From Shewanella inventionis (GTDB lineage Bacteria; Pseudomonadota; Gammaproteobacteria; Enterobacterales; Shewanellaceae): a stretch of DNA of 64,000 bases. The position numbers were made by a program, and so were the translations under genes. Below the pieces are notes generated by a model. That model did no database searches. It had not been told where the DNA came from and saw only the letters and a program-made list of their open reading frames with translations. How positions within the stretch are numbered: the first letter of the stretch is position 1; every line of letters begins with the position of its first letter. The stretch is from NCBI RefSeq assembly GCF_014641855.1, contig NZ_BMII01000001.1:1-64000 (forward strand), read 5' to 3'. Shown here in pieces: positions 40,404 through 49,031 of the stretch.

Positions 40404-40616
40404 TTAAGTAGATTGTTGTGGCGTAGATTGCGCCTCAATCAATGCATTTAATTCGCTGATAGCCTGCCTTACTTTTGGCAGGCTTTTTTTTGTTTGTAAA
40501 AAACGTCCTTTATCAAATTCAAGTAAACCTAAATCTTTTACCCAAATCGCACCACTCAGAAAGATCCTAGCATGCTTAACAATTAACTTGGGCGCATAAA
40601 CAGGGAACGTTCTCAT
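40404..40616 (-). CDS. YtfK-like protein (DUF1107)
   Basis: 70 residues from the ATG at 40616, preceded by a strong AGGAGG. An upstream frame adds 11 residues without support. The stretch IFLSGAIWVKDLGLLEFDKGRFL matches the core of E. coli YtfK, a small protein reported to stimulate (p)ppGpp synthesis by SpoT. The C-terminal half is more divergent, so the function is only inferred. Codons 38-48 also encode the zapB terminator on the other strand. Confidence 0.78.
   Translation of the reverse strand: MRTFPVYAPKLIVKHARIFLSGAIWVKDLGLLEFDKGRFLQTKKSLPKVRQAISELNALIEAQSTPQQST
40461..40491 (+). terminator. zapB terminator embedded in ytfK coding sequence
   Basis: AGCCTGCC / GGCAGGCT with an eight-base loop, followed by eight T. 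It reads in the zapB direction, 66 bases past the zapB stop, and lies wholly inside the convergent ytfK frame. Confidence 0.85.
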
Positions 40617-40905
40617 AGGGTTTCCTCCTAGAGCAAATACACATAGCACAATGTAATTAACCTAAAGTCGCTATCTATAGCCATGCTTAAAGTGCATTGG
40701 TAACACGAGTCATTTACGCAGCACTTTTATTCACTATTTGTTCTAACGACTATGTCAGTAAACGACAAGACAACAACACTAAAAACGCTGATATTGATGC
40801 CTGCCTGAAAGTTGGACAACGGTTTTTTATAAGAGTTTCATTAAAATTTTCACTTTAAATCATCTGACAAATCACACAAAAACAACTTGCCAATATAATG
40901 CCACT

Positions 40906-41011
40906 TGCCAATTTTTTGACGCCATGCTAGTATTTTGGCGTTACTCAGGGTAAAAAAGAGTCATTTGACTCATCACCGTATTATCTTTTCATAGATATAC
41001 GGTTTTTTTTT
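40906..41011 (+). ncRNA. Candidate small RNA between ytfK and dsbA
   Basis: A perfect TATAAT at 40894-40899 is followed by three stem-loops: ACGCCA/TGGCGT (40919-40941), GAGTCA/TGACTC with a TT loop (40958-40971), and ACCGTAT/ATACGGT (40975-41003) ending in eight T. No plus-strand gene ends nearby, because the zapB terminator is 500 bases upstream. The terminator therefore implies a transcript of its own, about 105 nt. No good -35 box is visible. I do not recognise the sequence. The rest of the 40617-41076 gap shows nothing else I can support. Confidence 0.55.
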
Positions 41012-41032
41012 GCTTGGGTTTAGGGCAAAAAA

Positions 41033-41051
41033 AAGGAGCCAAAGGCTCCTT
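41033..41051 (-). terminator. dsbA terminator
   Basis: AAGGAGCC / GGCTCCTT with a TTT loop, followed on the minus strand by a run of T, 26 bases past the dsbA stop. Confidence 0.9.
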
Positions 41052-41076
41052 CTCATCAATAAGGCTTAATTAACCG

Positions 41077-41694
41077 TTACTTTTTATTCATCGTAGATAG
41101 GTAAAATGCGATATCGATTAGCTCGTCATAAGACTTGATTGAGCCAGTTTCGACACGGTACTTACCATTAACAACCAATGAAGGTACACCAGAAATTTTA
41201 GCGTTTTCAGTATCACGCTTCATTTTTGACATCTGTGCATTCACCATAAACGAGCTTGCCGCTGCGTCATAGGCTTTTGCCTCTACACCATTAGCAATAA
41301 ACAATGCTCTTACATCATCTGCACGGGTAAACTGTTGGCGTTTGTCATGGATTGCACTAAACAAAGCAGGTTCAATCTTTTCTTCAACATTGAGTTGTTT
41401 AGCAATTGCAAAAGCGCGCGACATTTCTACACCCATTTCACGGCCAATAAACTCAACATGTGCTTGGTTAAAAGCAACACCTTCTGGAAGGTTAGCCTGA
41501 ATTTTAGGGACTACCGTTTTAGCAAAGTTATAACAATGTGGGCAATAGAAAGAGAAAAACTCAGTAATTTCAGGCTTTGCAGACTCTGGACCTTCATTTA
41601 TCACTGTGTAATGAACACCTTCTTTGTAATCTGCAGCCATCGCCGCCATTGGCGCAAGTAATAGTGCTGCGGCCATCAATAATGCTTTTTTCAT
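41077..41694 (-). CDS. dsbA: Thiol:disulfide interchange protein DsbA
   Basis: 205 residues from the ATG at 41694 (AAGGAAG upstream). A longer frame adds 13 residues. A signal peptide ends AMA-ADYKEG (~residue 20). The active-site motif CPHC is at residues 51-54 and the cis-proline loop is GVPSLVVNG. It oxidises cysteines of exported proteins in the periplasm. srkA lies upstream on the same strand, as in E. coli, where srkA and dsbA are also paired. Confidence 0.96.
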   Translation of the reverse strand: MKKALLMAAALLLAPMAAMAADYKEGVHYTVINEGPESAKPEITEFFSFYCPHCYNFAKTVVPKIQANLPEGVAFNQAHVEFIGREMGVEMSRAFAIAKQLNVEEKIEPALFSAIHDKRQQFTRADDVRALFIANGVEAKAYDAAASSFMVNAQMSKMKRDTENAKISGVPSLVVNGKYRVETGSIKSYDELIDIAFYLSTMNKK

Positions 41695-41835
41695 CTCACT
41701 TCCTTTAAATAGGCAAAATAAACTAATAAACATACGCTGGGGCTATCATAGTCTAGCGTTAGCCTGAAACTCAATCGCTAGATGATTGTATTTGTAACTA
41801 AATACATTCTGATAGTTATTATGAATCAATGTTAA

Positions 41836-42834
41836 TCAACAATTAAACTGGTTTAAACTTAATGGTGCATCATCGAGGGCGGCCAGTTGCTCTTTAAACG
41901 CCAAGGTTTGTTGCTCCCAATATTTGATATCTGCAAACCACGGAAAGTTCATTGGAAATGCCGGGTCTTGCCAACGTTTTGCTAGCCAGGCGTTGTAATG
42001 GATCATTCTAAACGCTCTTAACGGCTCAATTAACGCCAGTTGCCTTGTGTCAAAATCGCAAAATTCTTGATAGGCATCAATTAAGATATCCAGCTGCAAT
42101 AGTTGCTGTGCTCTATCGCCGGTCAGCATCATCCAAATGTCTTGCACCGCAGGCCCTTGCCTTGCGTCGTCTAAATCCACAAAACCTGGGCCATCTGGTG
42201 TCCATAAAATATTACCCGGGTGCAAATCTCCGTGTAAGCGGATCGTGTCAAAGCTGTGTTGTTGCCAAATCTGTTTGGCTTTTACAAGCACTTGTTCTAC
42301 CACTGTAAAAAAGGCGTTTTGCATGCTTTGATCAACAATGCCACTGCTGCGTAAATAGTGGTAAGCATCATCACCTAATATTTGGGGCGTTAAAGGTTCA
42401 CGATGGGTAAAAGCTTGCTTACTGGCATACTGATGAATGCGGCCAATAAAACGCCCTACAGACTCTAATTGCTCTTCGTTATCTACTTCAAACGCGCGTC
42501 CACCTATCGATGGAAATAACGCAAATCGATAACCTTTAAACTCAAATAAGGTTTTTGCGTCAATGACCACAGGTACAGCAATAGGAATGTCTTCAGCCGC
42601 TAATGCCAATGCGTAATCGTGTTCTTCTTGTATTTGGGCATCACTCCAACGTTGTGGTCGATAAAACTTAACCACATAACGTTGCCCACGGTCGCAGCGG
42701 AACTGATACACGCGGTTTTCATAACTGTTTAATGCCAATAAACCGGTCTCAGGAAACACCCCAATACTTTCAATCGCATCTAAAATCAAATCGGGCGTTA
42801 ATGCCTGAAAATGAAACGCCGCGCTGTTATCCAT
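41836..42834 (-). CDS. srkA: Stress response kinase SrkA (YihE)
   Basis: 332 residues of the aminoglycoside phosphotransferase/choline kinase fold. Visible are the nucleotide-loop region NSYENRVYQF, VVKFYRP, the catalytic HGDLHPGNILW and the metal-binding FVDLDDARQGP. SrkA is a Ser/Thr kinase reported to counter stress-induced programmed death downstream of Cpx signalling. It starts inside the end of the DUF3630 gene (8-base overlap). Confidence 0.94.
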   Translation of the reverse strand: MDNSAAFHFQALTPDLILDAIESIGVFPETGLLALNSYENRVYQFRCDRGQRYVVKFYRPQRWSDAQIQEEHDYALALAAEDIPIAVPVVIDAKTLFEFKGYRFALFPSIGGRAFEVDNEEQLESVGRFIGRIHQYASKQAFTHREPLTPQILGDDAYHYLRSSGIVDQSMQNAFFTVVEQVLVKAKQIWQQHSFDTIRLHGDLHPGNILWTPDGPGFVDLDDARQGPAVQDIWMMLTGDRAQQLLQLDILIDAYQEFCDFDTRQLALIEPLRAFRMIHYNAWLAKRWQDPAFPMNFPWFADIKYWEQQTLAFKEQLAALDDAPLSLNQFNC

Positions 42835-43147
42835 GTATGTCTTCTTCTGTTATGTGAATATAGGATTTAAGCAAGCCAGATAAAAAATGCAACACATCAA
42901 CATCTTTTGCACTGTCTACTGACAACCAACAAATATCACCATAAAACTCATAGTGTAACCACACCGGACAACCTTCAAAATTCAGCAGCCATTGGTGTCT
43001 ATCTGCGCCCCATTGGCGCTCACGGATGTCGCAATCTAATGCTGCCGCTAAAGGTTCGGCAAACCGTTCAAATTGCTCAAAATCAACTTCAGCTTGGATA
43101 ACAATGCTCTTCGCTTCAGGATCAAATTTAGCAGACAATAATTTCAT
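42827..43147 (-). CDS. DUF3630-family protein
   Basis: 106 residues from the ATG at 43147. A TTG at 43159 would add four residues. It is acidic, with no signal or transmembrane segment, and has a conserved-looking WLLNFEGCPVWLHYEFYGDICWLS core. I assign it to DUF3630 from recall with moderate trust. The function is unknown. The 8-base overlap with srkA indicates co-translation. Confidence 0.7.
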   Translation of the reverse strand: MKLLSAKFDPEAKSIVIQAEVDFEQFERFAEPLAAALDCDIRERQWGADRHQWLLNFEGCPVWLHYEFYGDICWLSVDSAKDVDVLHFLSGLLKSYIHITEEDIHG

Positions 43148-43180
43148 AACATCACTCAATAAAATGGCAATTAAACTGGG

Positions 43181-44641
43181 TTAACTACTGCAAGACATAA
43201 CTAAGCCTTGGCCCCACTGCGGAGGACGTTTGGCAAAATCATTCATCTCGGGCTGTTCATCAAAAGGTCGAGTTAATAACTGCTGTAATTGTAAAAGCTT
43301 GCTATTGTCAGCTTTTTCTTCGATGTCGATAATCGCTTCCTGAGCAAGATAATTACGCAAAATGTATTTAGGGTTATGCTGGTTACGCTCATGCTGCCAT
43401 GCAGCAACATCGCTAACCTGCCCAACACGACTCTGATAGGCTTGAAACCAGCTATCAAATTGGTGCACATCGAGCATGTCATCGCGTAGTAGACTGTGCT
43501 GGCTGCTAATGTCAATTGTGCCTATTTTGCGTAAGCTGTTGGTGTAATCGAGCTGGTTGTTTTCAAGCATGACGGTAAATTGGCTTATAAATGCTAAATC
43601 TTGTTTTTCTTGCTCGGCGTTATCTAAATCGCTGTCGGTACTTAAGCCTAATTTTTCTCGCATTAAGCTAACATAATGGTTCACCAAACTGGGTTGATAG
43701 GTATTCAATGCGGCAATTAAATCGTCCGATGCGATAATTGGGGGCAGCGCTTGTGCGAGGCGTTTTAGATTCCATAATCCAATACCGGGTTGCTGGCCAA
43801 AAGCATAACGGCCGTCATGATCAGAGTGATTGCAAATAAAGCTTTCTTTAAATGTGTCTAAAAATGCAAACGGCCCAAAGTCAAAGGTGTCGCCTACAAT
43901 CGACATGTTGTCGGTGTTCATCACGCCATGGGCAAAACCTACTGCTTGCCAGTGGGCAATCATTTTTGCAGTTAATTGCACCACTTCAACAAACCATTGC
44001 TTATAGCCAGCGGCGTCGGTTGTTAAATGCGGAAAATGCTGGGTAATCGTAAAGTTAAGTAACTGGGTCAGTTTATCTGGTGCGCCCTTTTCGCTATAAC
44101 AAAAGTATTCAAAGTGACCAAAGCGAATATGACTTTTCGCTAAACGCACTGTTATTGCTGCGGTTTCCTGGCTTTCACGCCACACGGGCAGATCAGATCC
44201 TATTACCGCTAAAGCACGAGTTGTTGGTACAGACAACGCCGCCAGTGCTTCAGACACTAAAAACTCACGCACGGCTGAGCGCATAACAGCCCGACCATCG
44301 CCATGACGAGAATACGGTGTGGGGCCGCCACCTTTTAGCGCCACATCCCACGCGCCATCAGGGCCAATGGCTTCGCCTAATATAATCGAGCGGCCATCGC
44401 CAAGCCTTGGAGTATAACCACCAAACTGATGACCACTGTAAACCTGGGCATAATAGCTCGCACCAGGCGCGGCGGCATTAGCAGATAACTGCATCAGTAA
44501 TTCATGGTTTGGTTTGTCTAAACCAATCAGTTTAGCGGCAGCATCACTCCAGCCTAGCCAATGCGGATTGCTAATCCCCTGCGGATAAGCTTGCGAATAA
44601 AAGCCGTCTAATTGCTCAAAAAAGTCTTGTTTAAAGCGCAT
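43181..44641 (-). CDS. selO: Protein adenylyltransferase SelO (YdiU)
   Basis: 486 residues of the SelO pseudokinase family: [50 protein letters not shown] and DFGPFAFLD. These contain the nucleotide- and metal-binding residues of an enzyme that transfers AMP to protein Ser, Thr and Tyr. It ends CSS, the cysteine version of the C-terminal selenocysteine of animal SelO. Its start overlaps the end of the preceding lipoprotein gene by 11 bases. Confidence 0.95.
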   Translation of the reverse strand: MRFKQDFFEQLDGFYSQAYPQGISNPHWLGWSDAAAKLIGLDKPNHELLMQLSANAAAPGASYYAQVYSGHQFGGYTPRLGDGRSIILGEAIGPDGAWDVALKGGGPTPYSRHGDGRAVMRSAVREFLVSEALAALSVPTTRALAVIGSDLPVWRESQETAAITVRLAKSHIRFGHFEYFCYSEKGAPDKLTQLLNFTITQHFPHLTTDAAGYKQWFVEVVQLTAKMIAHWQAVGFAHGVMNTDNMSIVGDTFDFGPFAFLDTFKESFICNHSDHDGRYAFGQQPGIGLWNLKRLAQALPPIIASDDLIAALNTYQPSLVNHYVSLMREKLGLSTDSDLDNAEQEKQDLAFISQFTVMLENNQLDYTNSLRKIGTIDISSQHSLLRDDMLDVHQFDSWFQAYQSRVGQVSDVAAWQHERNQHNPKYILRNYLAQEAIIDIEEKADNSKLLQLQQLLTRPFDEQPEMNDFAKRPPQWGQGLVMSCSS

Positions 44642-44972
44642 CTAACTCAGCCCCAGCAACCAAGCGTTGACACTGTAATTGCTGCTTATCGTCGACCTGA
44701 CATGCTTGAGCACACACAAAGGCTTGCGCTGCCGGCATGGATGAACCTTGCAAGCGTAACATGCCGGTGCCTTTGGCCTGACATTGTGCTAAAGAATCGT
44801 AATAGCCACTAATAAAATCAGTATCTAGCATGTTGGTTGTAGCCATGGCTTTTTGGGCATTTACAGGATTATCTGCAACGTAAAATAGCGTCCACTCTGG
44901 TGTGCGCGTACACCCCATGGTTACACTTAACCCAATTGCTGCAAGCAGTAATTTACCTATTGTAGAAGTCAT
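44631..44972 (-). CDS. Small putative lipoprotein upstream of selO
   Basis: 113 residues. A signal sequence with lipobox VTMGC (Cys at ~21) is followed by a short soluble domain with four further cysteines ([20 protein letters not shown]) that could form disulfides in the periplasm. The protein is not recognised. The 11-base overlap with selO suggests one transcript, so redox or stress involvement is possible but unproven. Confidence 0.7.
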   Translation of the reverse strand: MTSTIGKLLLAAIGLSVTMGCTRTPEWTLFYVADNPVNAQKAMATTNMLDTDFISGYYDSLAQCQAKGTGMLRLQGSSMPAAQAFVCAQACQVDDKQQLQCQRLVAGAELDAL

Positions 44973-45044
44973 CTATTACCACCAAAATCTAAACTATGCT
45001 ATCCATTAGCATCGATTACTTCATCACAGATGCTAAATACAAAA

Positions 45045-45066
45045 AAAGCGGACCTAGGTCCGCTTT
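45045..45066 (-). terminator. Perfect palindromic terminator
   Basis: AAAGCGGACC and GGTCCGCTTT with a central TA. On the minus strand it is followed by a T-run, 48 bases after the 45114 gene's stop. Confidence 0.88.
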
Positions 45067-45113
45067 CCTTTGTGGATATCATACCTGATATCCGTCACCC
45101 TGTATTAACTGAG

Positions 45114-45965
45114 TTAACCAGCTTTAGTTTTAGCCTTTTCTATTCGATTTATTCGGCCTTCAAACCCAGTCACAGTTCCGTCGGTTAGTTGGTACTCAAG
45201 CGCCTGTTGGCAAACATCAATGGCTTGGTCAAATTCGTTGGTATCGTTCAGTAGAGTCGATAACTGCATAAATGCCGGTGCTTTGATCTCTTGCGCGCTA
45301 TCGTTGGCGACTTGCTGTTGATATACCAAACGAAATAAGTCTAGATACGCCGACTTAAGTGCAGCACCATATTGGCAATAGTCATGCTGTTTTCGCATTT
45401 TATAACAATGATTAATCACACCGGATAATGCATCATGCTGACTCTGAGGATCATTTGCGCCATTAGCAGACTCAACTAGCTGTTTAAAACTGTCGCTGGC
45501 CCAGTCGCCTTTGGTTGCTGGTAAGTTGAGTAAATGGCTTTGAGCAGTGTCGTGAGGTGTAGACTCTTCAACTAAAACGTTTGCCTCGTTTTCAGTGTTG
45601 AGGGTTTCAGGTTCAAGCAGTGGCGCGTTGGATTTATCATCTAAGGTGCTCACTGAGTCTATTTTTTCTGGGTCCTTTGCACTTTCAAAACGGCCTTCAT
45701 CAAATTCAACGGGGTTATCTTGTTCAGGCTTTGTTTCGCTAGCCACCTTTGCGAGGTGTTCAACGTCAGCCTTAGCTTGTGTAGCAACTGAGGCCTCTGG
45801 GTCTTCAACATCAGATGGCGTTGTTGCCGAGGCCTTTACATTTGATGGCTTTGTTGTTGGAGTCTTTTTCTCTAACTCTTGCTTTGCCACGGTTTGAGTT
45901 CGCTTGTAAAGATACACAGCGACAGCAACCAATATGGCAATTAAAATGATCTTTACTAATGGCAT
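45114..45965 (-). CDS. Membrane-anchored acidic protein of unknown function
   Basis: 283 residues from the ATG at 45965 (AAGGTGG eight bases upstream). One N-terminal transmembrane helix (~4-20), then ~120 residues of low-complexity Glu/Thr/Ser/Val sequence, then an all-helical C-terminal domain (~150-275) with a TPR-like pattern (AFMQLSTLLNDTNEFDQAIDVCQQALEY, written here in pieces by position ~225-250). It is not recognised. A role as an envelope scaffold is conceivable. Confidence 0.7.
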   Translation of the reverse strand: MPLVKIILIAILVAVAVYLYKRTQTVAKQELEKKTPTTKPSNVKASATTPSDVEDPEASVATQAKADVEHLAKVASETKPEQDNPVEFDEGRFESAKDPEKIDSVSTLDDKSNAPLLEPETLNTENEANVLVEESTPHDTAQSHLLNLPATKGDWASDSFKQLVESANGANDPQSQHDALSGVINHCYKMRKQHDYCQYGAALKSAYLDLFRLVYQQQVANDSAQEIKAPAFMQLSTLLNDTNEFDQAIDVCQQALEYQLTDGTVTGFEGRINRIEKAKTKAG

Positions 45966-46220
45966 TAGGTATCCACCTTGCTGATGATGCGCAAACACGC
46001 ATGGGTTCGGTACTACTCACACTCAGGAGTTACAAGCGAAATCTACTGTGCTAAATAGAGCGTGATGTTTTTTTAATCACTCATCTTTATTATTTCAATC
46101 TGCGCTATAAAATCAAGTATTTATCTACTTTAAACACTAACAAGCTATCAATTTTAGCCAAATAGATGATCATTTAGCTCATTTTTGCGATCAATGACAC
46201 ACTCAAGCATGGTTTTGTGT

Positions 46221-46251
46221 ACAAATTCATAATTAGCAAATGCGAATTTGT
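46221..46251. promoter_or_regulatory. Inverted repeat upstream of the 46312 gene
   Basis: ACAAATTC and GAATTTGT form a perfect 8-bp inverted repeat with a 15-base spacer, 60 bases before the start codon. It could be an operator. The rest of the 45966-46311 gap is AT-rich with no gene that I can support. Confidence 0.35.
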
Positions 46252-46311
46252 CAGCTTGCATGTTAGCCACATAAACTGTCTATACCAGACTGTTTTACTA
46301 AGGTATTTACG

Positions 46312-46704
46312 ATGAGCGAAACCGAGTTACTCACAGGCAAATTACTGTATGAATTTCGCACCATTACAGCCATGGTTAATATTTACTGTAAAGCACATCA
46401 TCCAATGAAACCATCACACGGTGTTTGTGAGCAGTGTCGAGAGTTTTTAAACTATGCCAACACTCGATTAGACCGTTGCCCGTATGGCCAAGACAAGCCA
46501 ACCTGCAACAAATGCCCAGTACATTGCTATAAGCCTCATATGAAACAAAAAGCCCGTGAAATCATGATTTTTGCAGGGCCAAGAATGTTACTGCCACACC
46601 CAATCATGGCCATAAAGCATTTACTTGCCGAGCGTAAACCCGCACCTGGTTTACCACCTGAAGGCGCATCGAATCGCCATGAGCGCAAGCGGCAAATGTC
46701 GTGA
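46312..46704 (+). CDS. Nitrous oxide-stimulated promoter family protein
   Basis: 130 residues with a cysteine-rich core: YCKAHH, CEQCREFLNYANTRLDRCPYG and TCNKCPVHCYKP, spaced as for a zinc or iron-sulfur site, then KPHMKQKAREIMIFAGPRM. This matches the family named for a nitrous oxide-responsive promoter fragment. The biochemical role is unknown, and metal binding is inferred from cysteine spacing. Confidence 0.83.
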   Translation: MSETELLTGKLLYEFRTITAMVNIYCKAHHPMKPSHGVCEQCREFLNYANTRLDRCPYGQDKPTCNKCPVHCYKPHMKQKAREIMIFAGPRMLLPHPIMAIKHLLAERKPAPGLPPEGASNRHERKRQMS

Positions 46705-46960
46705 ACATGTTTTGCCGTTATTAATAACATGGCCACCTGTGCCGTTATTTGTTCAATCATTCCTTATGGTGTTTACAGTATTTGCCTTAAGCTAACCTTG
46801 GTATAATGCCGAACCGCATTAACAAGTGGCCACGCAGAATGCGACCCGCGATTGTTGATAAGTATAAACGTTAATTAACTCGCACCGTTTAAGTGGTATT
46901 GGTAATCTATAGCGATATACAATGACAATGATGTCAATGGGTTCGTTAATGAGGTGATTT

Positions 46961-47542
46961 ATGCAAGGTTCAATCAACCTATTTTTTGCAAGCGTAGTGA
47001 TGTTGTTTAGTGTCGTGTTTTCTGTACCCACTTTTGCTAATGAGAATGCTTATAACGAAGCCGTTGCTAACTTCAAAAAAGCCAGCGAGACCAGAGACTT
47101 TTTCAATTCAGCTTATGGTTACGCGATTTTCCCAACAGTTGCCAAAGGCGGCATTGGTATTGGTGCAGCTTACGGTAATGGACGTGTTTACCAAGGTGGA
47201 ACTTACACGGGCGATTCTGCCCTGACTCAGTTATCCATCGGCTTTCAAATTGGTGGCCAGGCTTACAGCGAAATCATCTTTTTTAAAGATGCCAAAGCAT
47301 ACAATGAATTTACCAGCGGCAGTTTCGAGTTTAGCGCCCAGGCTTCTGCTGTAGCGATTAACCTAGGCGCCAATGCCCAAGTTGGCACTACCGGTAACTC
47401 AGCCGGCGCAGGCCAAGCAGGCAGTAACCATAACGCTGCGGCACAATACATTAACGGCATGGCTATTTTCACCGCCGCCAAAGGTGGTTTGATGTTTGAA
47501 GCCGCCTTGGCAGGACAATCGTTTACCTTTAATGCTAAGTAA
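46961..47542 (+). CDS. Exported SYLF (YSC84-like) lipid-binding domain protein
   Basis: 193 residues. A signal peptide ends TFA-NENAY (~residue 26), then a SYLF/DUF500-type domain: NSAYGYAIFPTVAKGGIGIGAAYGNG near 45-70 and the C-terminal GLMFEAALAGQSFTFN. The family binds lipids. Here it is probably periplasmic or outer-membrane associated. AGGTG precedes the ATG by eight bases. It has its own terminator downstream. Confidence 0.85.
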   Translation: MQGSINLFFASVVMLFSVVFSVPTFANENAYNEAVANFKKASETRDFFNSAYGYAIFPTVAKGGIGIGAAYGNGRVYQGGTYTGDSALTQLSIGFQIGGQAYSEIIFFKDAKAYNEFTSGSFEFSAQASAVAINLGANAQVGTTGNSAGAGQAGSNHNAAAQYINGMAIFTAAKGGLMFEAALAGQSFTFNAK

Positions 47543-47550
47543 CTCGAGTT

Positions 47551-47600
47551 AGCTCAAATGAGTTCAAATGAGTTCAAATGAGTTCAAATGAGTTCGAGTT
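47551..47600 (+). repeat. 10-bp tandem repeat after the SYLF gene
   Basis: AGTTCAAATG is repeated about four times with degenerate ends. It starts nine bases past the stop codon, so it cannot phase-vary the protein. Confidence 0.85.
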
Positions 47601-47621
47601 GTGCTCGTTGCTTAAAGTACA

Positions 47622-47646
47622 TTCAGGCTGCCATTGGCAGCCTGAA
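47622..47646 (+). terminator. Terminator of the SYLF gene
   Basis: TTCAGGCTGCC / GGCAGCCTGAA with an ATT loop, then TTGTTTT. Confidence 0.88.
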
Positions 47647-47720
47647 TTGTTTTGGGAAGAGTTATTCATCTTACTAATTGGTTTTATCACAAAGGTTTAT
47701 TACTACATTCTTGAGGCCTC

Positions 47721-47790
47721 AACTCTAACGTCGTCCCAACTCTAAACGTCGTCCCACCTCTAAACGTCGCCCCAACTCTCACGTCGTCCC
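47721..47790 (+). repeat. Four 17-18-bp tandem repeats leading into the first REP
   Basis: Units of the form AACTCTAAACGTCGTCCC start at 47721, 47738, 47756 and 47774. The last merges into the REP palindrome, whose 5' arm is GTCCCGG, so these look like expanded partial REP arms. Confidence 0.8.
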
Positions 47791-48810
47791 GGTAATGCTT
47801 TTGAGCCGGGACCCAGGTGTTTGTTTACTTTTGTGCTTTTTATGGCCTGCGGCCACACCAGATCAATAGTGGCTAATGTAAGTCGGTCAACTAGAGCTAC
47901 TAATTCAAACAAAACTAGGGTGTTAGGTATCGATACTCAATGAAATCACTTCTATGACACGCGGTGAACCCATCCATGGGCGCTCTGCGAAAACGTCCAT
48001 GTTTTCGAAGGTCATAGCCGCGATTACATCCCCGTATAGGTATCTTCGATGCAACCTTGTTTGTGTTTGTAATTTAAAGATCTAACGAAAAGCTCGATAA
48101 CTACATTCTCGTCGCCCCACCCCTCACGTCGTCCCGGTAAGGCTTTTGAGCCGGGACCCAGGTGTTATGTTTACTTTTGTACTTTTTATGGCCTGCGACC
48201 ACACCAGATCAATAGTGGCTAATGTAAGTCGGTCAACTAGAGCTACTAATTCAAACAAAACTAGGGTGTTAGGTATCGATACTCAATGAAATCACTTCTA
48301 TGACACGCGGTGAACCCATCCATGGGCGCTCTGCGAAAACGTCCATGTTTTCGAAGGTCATAGCCGCGATTACATCCGCCGTATAGGTATCTTCGATGCA
48401 ACCTTGTTTGTGTTTGTAATTTAAAGATCTAACGAAAAGCTCGATAACTACATTCTCGTCGCCCCACCCCTCACGTCGTCCCGGTAATGCTTTTGAGCCG
48501 GGACCCAGGTGTTATGTTTACTTTTGTACTTTTTATGGCCTGCGGCCACACCAGATCAATAGTGGCTAATGTAAGTAGGTCAACTAGAGCTATCTAATTC
48601 AAACAAACTAGGGTGTTAGGTATTGATACTCAATGAAATCACTTCTATGACACGCGGTGACCCCATCCCTGGGCGCTCTGCGAAAACGTCCATGTTTTCG
48701 AAGGTCATAGCCGCGATTACATCCGCCGTATGGGTATCTTCGATGCAACCTTATTTGTTATTTAAAGATTTAACGCATTTCTGGATCAAGCTTGATAACT
48801 ATCTTCTTGT
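47781..48810 (+). repeat. Three ~346-bp tandem repeats with REP palindromes
   Basis: Units begin at 47781, 48126 and 48473 (spacings 345 and 347). Each opens with a REP-like stem GTCCCGG / CCGGGAC around a 12-base loop, continues with GGCCTGCGGCCAC, and later contains a 66-bp folded motif. Copies 1 and 2 are nearly identical and copy 3 is more diverged. No frame runs through them convincingly. They occupy most of the gene-free 47.5-49.0 kb stretch. From 48811 to 49031 I see only AT-rich sequence. Confidence 0.92.
47952..48017 (+). other. Predicted three-way-junction fold in each 346-bp repeat
   Basis: An outer stem CTATGAC / GTCATAG encloses two hairpins: CCCAT-CC-ATGGG and CGAAAAC-GTCCAT-GTTTTCG. 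The same 66-bp structure recurs at 48298-48363 and 48645-48710. In the third copy the first hairpin is altered to a shorter stem (CCCA/TGGG), while the outer stem and second hairpin are unchanged. Confidence 0.7.
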
Positions 48811-49031
48811 CAAAAACAATGCCACCCATGTTTTATAAAAGTAACTTAACTCTTTTTTATGACTTTGGCGAGGGTTACGATCGATGTTAACAACTAATCA
48901 ATTTTTATCGATATGGCTAAAATATTATCGTTAAATGAGTGATTTATGGTCATCTAAGAAATTTAGCACAGCAGAAAATCTTGATATCTATCAAGTGTTA
49001 GGTGAATTGTAATTTGATTGGGGATGATGAC

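Noticed and set aside
40906-41011. The small RNA as Spot 42
   Set aside because: The genomic neighbourhood is suggestive, but the candidate lacks the characteristic 5' sequence of Spot 42 as I remember it.
47551-47600. Decamer repeats as a phase-variation switch
   Set aside because: They lie after the stop codon and before the terminator, so slippage cannot shift a frame.
48623-48838. A 71-residue frame in the third 346-bp repeat
   Set aside because: It lies in repeat DNA and is interrupted in the other two copies. No ribosome site or homologous product is apparent.
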